Source: an uncultured bacterium | GTDB lineage: Bacteria; Bacillota; Clostridia; Lachnospirales; Lachnospiraceae | Direction of reading: 5' to 3' | Length of the DNA: 27,237 nt | Assembly: GCA_937893485.1 (NCBI GenBank) | Contig: CALBJL010000041.1 | Location: 1 to 27,237, forward strand | Part shown: positions 21,657 through 27,237 of the stretch, piece by piece | Layout of the letters: each line of letters starts with the position of its first letter | How positions within the stretch are numbered: position 1 is the stretch's first letter | The notes under the pieces: generated by a model | Database searches by the model: none | What the model saw: only the letters and a program-made list of their open reading frames with translations | What the model was told of the DNA's origin: nothing | Made by a program: the position numbers and the translations under genes

Positions 21657-23186
21657 ATGAAACCAATTCTTTGCGCTAGTAATATAAGTAAATCCTTTAT
21701 TGGTGTTCGTGCACTAAATAATATTGACATCACAATCAATGCAGGGGAAATTCATTGCCTTGCGGGAGAAAATGGGTGTGGAAAATCCACGCTCGTTAAG
21801 TGTATTTCAGGTGTATATACACCCGATGAGGGAACAATACAGATAGAAGGTCAGAGCTGTAGAGCTATGACACCAATGGAAGCCATGACTCATGGAATCC
21901 AGGTTATTTATCAGGATCTGTCATTATTTCAACATATGACGGTAGCAGAAAACATCGCAATCAGCAGGCTGAAATTTGAAAATAAAAAATTAATTAATTG
22001 GAAAACAATCAAAGCAATTGCAAAGGAGCAATTGGATAAAATAGGCGTGACCATGGATTTAGATGAAACAGTTGGTGAACTTTCCATGGCTAATAAGCAG
22101 ATGGTAGCGATCTGCAGGGCGCTGGCTCAGAATGCAAAGATTTTGTTTATGGATGAGCCCACCACGGCACTTACCAAAACAGAAGTAAGTCATTTAATGA
22201 AGGTAATGCTTGATTTGAAGAAAAAGGGTCTTGCAATTGTCTTTATTAGTCATAAACTGGATGAAGTGTTTGAGGTTGCAGATAAAATTACGATTTTCCG
22301 AAATGGAAATAAGATTGGAGATTTTAACAGTAGTGAGTTAGATGAAAAGAGTCTCTCTTATTATATGACGGGAAGAGAGATCGAATATCCGCGTTATCAC
22401 AGAACCTATCAGGATGACACGCCGATTCTTTCTGTGGAACATTTAACCAGAAAAGGTCAGTATGAGGACATTAGTCTGACTGTAAGACCGGGTGATATTA
22501 TCGGACTGACAGGTCTTCTGGGTTCTGGACGTACCGAATTGGCGATGTCTTTATTCGGTCTGAATAAAACACAGGCTGGCGTAATCCGGGTAAACGGAAG
22601 AAAAACCGATATCAAATCACCGATGGTGGCAAAGAAATGTGGTATTGCGCTTTTACCGGAGGACCGATCCAGAGAAGGACTGTTTATTGAACGCAAGATC
22701 AAAGAAAATATCTCAGCACCACTCATTGATGACCTGTGTGAGCGTGGAATCGTAAATTGCAAAAAAGAAAACGAAATTGCACAGAGGTATGTGGAAGAGT
22801 TAAAAGTCCGGACTCCGTCAATTGATACGGTAGTTGGTACTTTGTCAGGTGGTAATCAGCAGAAAGTTGTTATCAGTAAGTGGATTGCAACAAATCCGAA
22901 AGTATTTATCATGGATACACCTACAGTTGGAATTGATATCGGTTCTAAATCTGAGATTTATGAGCAGATTCATAAATTTGCCGACAAGGGGATGGCAATG
23001 ATCTTAATTTCTGATGAAATACAGGAAATTATGGCAAACTGCAACAGAGTGTTAGTCATGGCAAATGGAAAATGTGTCGTGCAGTTGGAAGAAGAGGATC
23101 TGATGAGGGAAGATGCGGATAAAAATCTGGCAGATATTATTAGTAATCAGAAAGCGAAGGCGTTATCTCAGGAGGTGGCACAATGA
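21657..23186 (+). CDS. Sugar ABC importer ATPase with two nucleotide-binding domains
   Basis: A 509-residue ATPase of the RbsA/MglA type. ATG 21657 is chosen because GGAGG lies upstream and the protein then starts at the conserved first strand (MKPILCASNISKSF). NBD1: Walker A GENGCGKST (37-45), signature LSMANKQMV, Walker B ILFMDEPTTAL. NBD2: degenerate P-loop GLLGSGRTE, perfect signature LSGGNQQKV, and Walker B FIMDTPTVGIDIG, where the catalytic Glu is Thr. So only one site may hydrolyse ATP well. A hairpin lies upstream; its stop overlaps permease 1 by 4 nt. Confidence 0.93.
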   Translation: MKPILCASNISKSFIGVRALNNIDITINAGEIHCLAGENGCGKSTLVKCISGVYTPDEGTIQIEGQSCRAMTPMEAMTHGIQVIYQDLSLFQHMTVAENIAISRLKFENKKLINWKTIKAIAKEQLDKIGVTMDLDETVGELSMANKQMVAICRALAQNAKILFMDEPTTALTKTEVSHLMKVMLDLKKKGLAIVFISHKLDEVFEVADKITIFRNGNKIGDFNSSELDEKSLSYYMTGREIEYPRYHRTYQDDTPILSVEHLTRKGQYEDISLTVRPGDIIGLTGLLGSGRTELAMSLFGLNKTQAGVIRVNGRKTDIKSPMVAKKCGIALLPEDRSREGLFIERKIKENISAPLIDDLCERGIVNCKKENEIAQRYVEELKVRTPSIDTVVGTLSGGNQQKVVISKWIATNPKVFIMDTPTVGIDIGSKSEIYEQIHKFADKGMAMILISDEIQEIMANCNRVLVMANGKCVVQLEEEDLMREDADKNLADIISNQKAKALSQEVAQ

Positions 23187-24181
23187 CTAAAAAAATAGAT
23201 GCTTTTCAGAGAATGCTGCTGATCATTATCGTGGTTTACAGTGTGTTTGTAACGATCAAAAATCCCGGATTTTTCCAAATCCAGACTGTATTTGATATTG
23301 TAAAGACATCTTCAACGACCATGATTGTGGCAATGGGACTTCTGGTTGTTATGATTTCTGGTGGCATAGATGTTTCTTTCATGGCGATTGCTTTATTTGG
23401 CAGCTATACCTCATTGTATATCATGATCCAGACGGGTATCAATCATCTCGCATTTGCCTTTGCCGTTTCTATGGGTATAGGTGCGCTGCTGGGGCTTGTA
23501 AATGCAGTTTTGATTAGCTGGCTCAGGCTGCCGCCTTTTATTATAACATTGGGAACACAGAATTTGTTTCATGGTATAATGACTACCTTTATCAGTGACA
23601 AATCTTTTGGTTCCGGAGTATTGCCGGAGTGTCTGCATCAGTTTGGGCAGGGAACGTTGTTTAAAATAGCTACCGATAATGGATCCACAGGACTTACCGT
23701 GTCACTGATTCCGGTTTTGGCAGCAGGTCTTGCAACTTATTTTATTTTGCGCAGAACCATGGTCGGACGAGGCGTAGTAGCCATAGGTAATGATGAAGAA
23801 TCCGCAAGAAGAGCTGGCTTCAATCCATTCAGGATCAGATTATTTGTATATGCGTATTCGGGTGCGCTTGCCGGAATGATGGGTATCGTATATGCGGCGC
23901 AGGTAAATGCACTGTATCCGAATAAAATGGTTGGTGACGAACTTATGGTAGTTGCAGCAGTTGTCATCGGTGGTACAAAGATCACGGGTGGCCAGGGTAA
24001 GATTTTTGGTGCAGTACTTGGTGTAATCATTACATACCTTTTGAATTCCACATTGATTATGATAGGACTTTCTTCTTCTTGGAACAACTTATTCGTAGGT
24101 GCTATTTTAGTAATTGCAGTAGCGATTACATCCTATCAGGAACGAGTAAAGAACAGAAAGCATTTGATATTCACCGAATAG
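23183..24181 (+). CDS. Sugar ABC importer permease 1
   Basis: A 332-residue RbsC-type membrane protein (BPD_transp_2). Seen: MGLLVVMISGGIDVSFMAIA, LVNAVLISWLRLPPFIITLG, a conserved GNDEESARRAGFN loop (the EAA-like loop contacting the ATPase) and GGTKITGGQGKIFGAVLG near the end. Eight to ten helices. It overlaps the ATPase gene by 4 nt. It differs clearly from permease 2, so the channel is probably a heterodimer. Confidence 0.92.
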   Translation: MTKKIDAFQRMLLIIIVVYSVFVTIKNPGFFQIQTVFDIVKTSSTTMIVAMGLLVVMISGGIDVSFMAIALFGSYTSLYIMIQTGINHLAFAFAVSMGIGALLGLVNAVLISWLRLPPFIITLGTQNLFHGIMTTFISDKSFGSGVLPECLHQFGQGTLFKIATDNGSTGLTVSLIPVLAAGLATYFILRRTMVGRGVVAIGNDEESARRAGFNPFRIRLFVYAYSGALAGMMGIVYAAQVNALYPNKMVGDELMVVAAVVIGGTKITGGQGKIFGAVLGVIITYLLNSTLIMIGLSSSWNNLFVGAILVIAVAITSYQERVKNRKHLIFTE

Positions 24182-24194
24182 GAGGAACATGGGA

Positions 24195-25220
24195 ATGGAA
24201 AAAGTGAAGAACTTTTTGAAACAAGATATTGACCTGGGTATTCTGGTTGGCATTACCTGCACGGTACTACTCGTTGCCGCAGCTGCATTTGGCTCATCCA
24301 TGTACTCATCCAGAAATATTCAATCAATGGCATTTCAGATTCCGGAATTTGGCTTTCTGGCGCTGGCAATGATGTTGTCCAATATGGTAGGTGGTATTGA
24401 TCTATCAATCATTGCAAATGCCAATACAACAGCGATTTTTACTGCTTATGTATTAAATGGTACATGGGCATTCGGTACGCAGGGAGGAGCTAGAATTATA
24501 CTTGCCATTTTCGCGGCACTTTGTACAAGCATTGTCTTTGGGCTACTCAATGGTCTGATCATAGCTAAAACCTCTGCTCCGTCACTTGTTGCCACGCTTG
24601 GTACGATGACATTGATTCAGGGTGTCGGTATGGCGATTACAGGTGGAGCCAGCGTAGGAGACATTGATCCCCTGTTTTCTTCTTTCGGCAAAGAGATATT
24701 TTTAGGCTTGCCGGTGATTTTCTGGCTGTTTTTGATTGTGGCACTTGTGCTTGGTTTTGTGCTGTCCCTGACAGGTTTTGGACGAAAGCTGTATTTATAT
24801 GGTGGGAATCCGGTAGCGGCCAGATTCAGCGGTTTTCATAATGAGAAAATGAGTGTGTTGGTGTTTATGCTGACAGCTATTTTGTCCGGAATCGCAGGAT
24901 TGATCATTTTAAGTCGCGTGAATTCTGCAAAAGTCGGTTATGGTGATTCTTATCTGTTACAGACAATGATCGTCTGTGTGATCGGGGGGATTGATCCGAA
25001 TGGCGGAAAAGGAAAGGTTGGAGGTGTTGTGATTGCAATCATTCTGATGCAGGTAATGTCCAGTGCATTTACAATCATGTCGTTATCGCCCTACACAAAG
25101 AAACTAATTTGGGGTATTATGCTGATTCTGGTATTAGGCTTAAATCATGTGATCGCAATCCAGTCAAAGAGAAGCACATTAAAAAAGAGCATGAAAGCAT
25201 TAGCATCTGCTACAAAGTAG
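24195..25220 (+). CDS. Sugar ABC importer permease 2
   Basis: A 341-residue RbsC-type permease. AGGAGG (24180-24185) is 9 nt before ATG 24195 but only 3 nt before ATG 24189, so 24195 is preferred. Seen: MLSNMVGGIDLSIIANANTT, NGLIIAKTSAPSLVATLGTM, LYLYGGNPVAARFSGFHNEK (the ATPase-contacting loop), VCVIGGIDPNGGKGKVGG. It forms the second half of the channel with permease 1. Confidence 0.92.
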   Translation: MEKVKNFLKQDIDLGILVGITCTVLLVAAAAFGSSMYSSRNIQSMAFQIPEFGFLALAMMLSNMVGGIDLSIIANANTTAIFTAYVLNGTWAFGTQGGARIILAIFAALCTSIVFGLLNGLIIAKTSAPSLVATLGTMTLIQGVGMAITGGASVGDIDPLFSSFGKEIFLGLPVIFWLFLIVALVLGFVLSLTGFGRKLYLYGGNPVAARFSGFHNEKMSVLVFMLTAILSGIAGLIILSRVNSAKVGYGDSYLLQTMIVCVIGGIDPNGGKGKVGGVVIAIILMQVMSSAFTIMSLSPYTKKLIWGIMLILVLGLNHVIAIQSKRSTLKKSMKALASATK

Positions 25221-25239
25221 AGAAGGAGAATGATTATTT

Positions 25240-25812
25240 ATGAATATCAAAGAAAAATATACAGAATTGTATCAAATACTTTTGAAAGAGCACACAGAAG
25301 TATTTGAAAAACAGGATGTGGAGGAACTGGGACAGTTTATGGAGCTGATCTGTAAGGCAAAGAGGATCTTTCTCATGGGTGTAGGAAGAGAAGGCATCTC
25401 AACAAGAGGTTTTGCGATGCGTCTGATGCATCTCGGCAAAGAAACCCACTGGATCTGGGACGACACCACGCCGGGTATGCATCAGGGTGACTTGTTTATA
25501 GCAACAAACGGTTCTGGCGCAATCGGTCATATTACATATGTGGTAGAGCAGGCAAAAAAATCCGGAGCAACGGTGGCAGTTGTAACAGGTTCACCAAAAC
25601 AGACTTGTCCACAGCTTGCAGATTTTACATTATTTGTTCCGGCAGCAGTATTTAATGGAACAGATGATCGGGCAGTGCCATCTATTCAGCCGATGGGAAA
25701 TTTGTTTGAACAGCATTTGTATATGCTCTTTGATATCATCGTGATGATGCTTGAAGAGGAAATGCAGGTCTCCCATGCCGATATGGAGAAAAGACACCGC
25801 AATGTAGAATAG
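25240..25812 (+). CDS. SIS-domain isomerase, 6-phospho-3-hexuloisomerase-like
   Basis: A 190-residue SIS-fold protein of the size of 6-phospho-3-hexuloisomerase (PHI, HxlB). Family features: FLMGVGREGISTRGFAMRLM followed by HLGKETHW, GDLFIATNGSGAIGHI, VAVVTGSPKQTCPQLAD, PMGNLFEQHLYMLFDIIV, and the characteristic tail DMEKRHRNVE. PHI interconverts arabino-hex-3-ulose 6-phosphate and fructose 6-phosphate. No hexulose-phosphate synthase is in the window, so this is more likely an isomerase for the imported sugar than formaldehyde fixation. It lies 19 nt after permease 2 and closes the operon. Confidence 0.85.
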   Translation: MNIKEKYTELYQILLKEHTEVFEKQDVEELGQFMELICKAKRIFLMGVGREGISTRGFAMRLMHLGKETHWIWDDTTPGMHQGDLFIATNGSGAIGHITYVVEQAKKSGATVAVVTGSPKQTCPQLADFTLFVPAAVFNGTDDRAVPSIQPMGNLFEQHLYMLFDIIVMMLEEEMQVSHADMEKRHRNVE

Positions 25813-25824
25813 CAGCTCATTTGA

Positions 25825-25853
25825 TTGACAAAACGCATCAAAGCCGTTATAAT
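25825..25853 (+). promoter_or_regulatory. Consensus promoter of the SRP RNA gene
   Basis: TTGACA (25825-25830), 17-nt spacer, TATAAT (25848-25853): a perfect sigma-A promoter, as expected for a highly expressed stable RNA. The predicted start is near 25860. Confidence 0.9.
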
Positions 25854-25859
25854 AAAATC

Positions 25860-26125
25860 TCCGGGCAACTGGGGTGTTAGCGGTACCCTGTACCAGCAAT
25901 CCGCTATAGCTGGAGCGATGTTCTGCCCCGGGTCTTATCATTGTGAAGCAGCCCTTTGTAAGCGGCGTAGACGTTTGGGTCTTGCGCAATAGGAACCTGC
26001 GAACCGTGTCAGGTCAGGAATGGAGCAGCACTAAGCAGGAGCTCTTATGTGCCGCGAGGGTGCCTGGGCTGAGCTGGCTGCAGAGGTAACGTTCATGGTG
26101 GGGATTCAAAGCAGAACGCCCGGTA
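25860..26125 (+). ncRNA. ffs: SRP RNA, large bacterial type (scRNA)
   Basis: About 266 nt. The conserved SRP54-binding apical hairpin is seen at 26006-26031, with the GTGTCAGGTC strand, a GGAA tetraloop and the GGAGCAGCA strand. The 5' part (GTTAGCGGTACCCTGTACC, then GCAATCCGCTATAGCTGG) is the Alu domain typical of Firmicutes. The ends pair: CCGGGC (25861-25866) with GCCCGG (26118-26123). It works with Ffh to target nascent membrane and secreted proteins. The exact ends are estimated from the promoter and the closing stem. Confidence 0.92.
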
Positions 26126-26142
26126 AAAAATATATTCAAAAT

Positions 26143-26186
26143 ATACCTGACTTTTATCCAATTTTGGGGAAAGGTCAGGTTTTTTA
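26143..26186 (+). terminator. Terminator downstream of the SRP RNA
   Basis: ACCTGAC (26145-26151) pairs with GTCAGGT (26174-26180), with further AT-rich pairing inside, then T6. Confidence 0.75.
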
Positions 26187-26238
26187 ATATCAAGTGTGGG
26201 CATGATATACATATACCTGATCCCGAATATTTTTTATA

Positions 26239-26267
26239 TTGAGCCTGAATCGGAAATCATATATAAT
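26239..26267 (+). promoter_or_regulatory. Promoter of the phosphofructokinase gene
   Basis: TTGAGC (26239-26244), 17-nt spacer, TATAAT (26262-26267), about 40 nt before the start, with AAGGAAAGGA as ribosome site (26291-26300). Confidence 0.7.
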
Positions 26268-26309
26268 GATACATAGGGACAAAACACTCTAAGGAAAGGA
26301 ACGAATGAT

Positions 26310-27237
26310 ATGAAAAGAATTGGTTTATTGACGAGTGGCGGTGATTGTCAGGCACTGAACGCAGCGATGCGCGGGGTGGGAAAGGGGCTGAGCGAAAATG
26401 CGGACGAGTTGGAGGTATATGGATTCCTGAATGGTTACAAGGGTCTGATCTACGGAAATTATAAGCTGCTGACCTCGGCAGATTTTTCCGGAATTCTCAC
26501 AAAGGGAGGAACGATCCTCGGATCTTCGCGTCAGCCGTTCAAGCTCATGCGCGTGCCGGATGAGAACGGTCTGGACAAGGTCGAGGCGATGAAACAGAAT
26601 TACTACAAGCTGAATCTGGACTGTCTTGTGATCCTCGGTGGAAACGGAACACAGAAGACAGCAAATCTGCTGCGAGAGGAAGGTCTGAATGTGATCCATC
26701 TGCCTAAGACGATCGATAACGACATTTACGGCACGGATGTGACCTTTGGTTTTCAGAGTGCGATCAATATCGCGTGTGATGCGATCGACTGCATCCATAC
26801 GACAGCCGCTTCACACAACCGAGTATTTATCGTTGAGGTCATGGGACATAAGGTTGGCTGGCTGACCTTATACGCAGGCATGGCTTCCGGCGCAGACATC
26901 ATCCTGCTTCCGGAGATCCCCTATGACATCAATAAAGTCATTGAGGCGATTGACAAGCGTACAAAAGCAGGCAAGGGATTTACGATCCTCGCAGTCGCAG
27001 AGGGTGCGATCTCCAAAGAAGATGCCCAGTTGTCTAAGAAAGAATATAAAAAGAAGCTGGAAAACTACAAATATCCGTCCGTTTCCTATGAGATCGCGGA
27101 TATGATTAAGGAAAAGACCGGTATTGAGGTACGTGTCACTGTTCCCGGACATACACAGCGCGGCGGCAGCCCGTGTGCATATGATCGTGTGCTCTGTACC
27201 AGACTCGGCGCAGAGGGCGCGCGTGCGATCATGGATG
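26310..27237 (+). CDS. pfkA: 6-phosphofructokinase, cut by the window end
   Basis: About 309 residues seen of an expected 320-365. Glycolytic enzyme: fructose 6-phosphate to fructose 1,6-bisphosphate. Seen: LTSGGDCQALNAAMRG (phosphoryl-donor loop), LGGNGTQKT (110-117), LPKTIDNDI with catalytic Asp136 and Asp138, and VTVPGHTQRGGSPCAYDR near the end. The nucleotide-site glycine (Gly113) is retained, as in ATP-using enzymes. The Lys in PKTIDND (133) is typical of the mixed group that includes PPi-using enzymes, and the usual GGDG Asp is Asn112. ATP use is the likelier reading. ATG 26310 is chosen because ATG 26305 meets a stop two codons later. Confidence 0.93.
   Translation, partial: MKRIGLLTSGGDCQALNAAMRGVGKGLSENADELEVYGFLNGYKGLIYGNYKLLTSADFSGILTKGGTILGSSRQPFKLMRVPDENGLDKVEAMKQNYYKLNLDCLVILGGNGTQKTANLLREEGLNVIHLPKTIDNDIYGTDVTFGFQSAINIACDAIDCIHTTAASHNRVFIVEVMGHKVGWLTLYAGMASGADIILLPEIPYDINKVIEAIDKRTKAGKGFTILAVAEGAISKEDAQLSKKEYKKKLENYKYPSVSYEIADMIKEKTGIEVRVTVPGHTQRGGSPCAYDRVLCTRLGAEGARAIMD

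Noticed and set aside
25630..25989. Minus-strand ORF across the end of the SIS gene and SRP RNA
   Set aside because: It overlaps a conserved structural RNA and a coding gene on the other strand.
26325..27152. Minus-strand ORFs opposite the phosphofructokinase gene
   Set aside because: They are shadows of a clear pfkA reading frame.

Overview
The window looks like chromosomal DNA of a gut-type Firmicute, most likely a Lachnospiraceae member (Clostridia). The reasons are mid-range base composition, strong AGGAGG-type ribosome binding sites, near-consensus sigma-A promoters, a large Firmicute-type SRP RNA with an Alu domain, a YesM/YesN-type two-component pair, and a large MBG/YDG-like surface protein. 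The family assignment is inference from style and gene content, not from a marker search.

Left part (1-7994): a decayed surface-protein paralogue (1-1068), a Phd-Doc toxin-antitoxin (TA) module with a small third ORF, an intact 1653-residue secreted surface protein, and a YefM/RelE-type TA module with a palindromic operator on its promoter. A roughly 40-nt terminator-like hairpin recurs three times here, after the pseudogene, after the intact surface gene and after the second TA module.

Middle part (7993-14767): an EamA-type exporter gene with an apparent in-frame internal deletion diverges from a LysR regulator. Then comes an unbroken run of six same-strand genes: a HipA-fold kinase, an HTH partner, azlC, azlD, an MNT nucleotidyltransferase and a HEPN protein. 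The first four overlap by 4-14 nt, and the MNT gene follows azlD after 15 nt. The promoter of this run carries two inverted repeats. Facing it on the minus strand is a two-gene unit for a lipoprotein and a MIF-like tautomerase. Next is a BrnT/BrnA module in which the toxin gene is broken and the antitoxin is intact. Counting remnants, five TA-type modules lie within about 13.5 kb, so this is an accessory or defence-like island. The kinase/HTH/AzlCD/MNT-HEPN run is the best candidate for an undescribed system.

Right part (14772-27237): housekeeping and metabolism. It holds a prolyl-tRNA editing protein, an NSS-family sodium symporter, and a YesN/YesM-type regulator and sensor kinase pair. The pair diverges from a sugar ABC importer operon (binding lipoprotein, double ATPase, two different permeases) that ends in a 6-phospho-3-hexuloisomerase-like SIS protein. 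The simplest model is that the kinase senses an extracellular sugar or its binding protein, the AraC-type regulator activates the importer, and the isomerase feeds the phosphosugar towards fructose 6-phosphate. The SRP RNA gene with a perfect consensus promoter and a 6-phosphofructokinase gene cut by the window end follow.

No tRNA or rRNA gene, CRISPR array, transposase or integrase was seen. All functions rest on reading motifs by eye; no searches were run.
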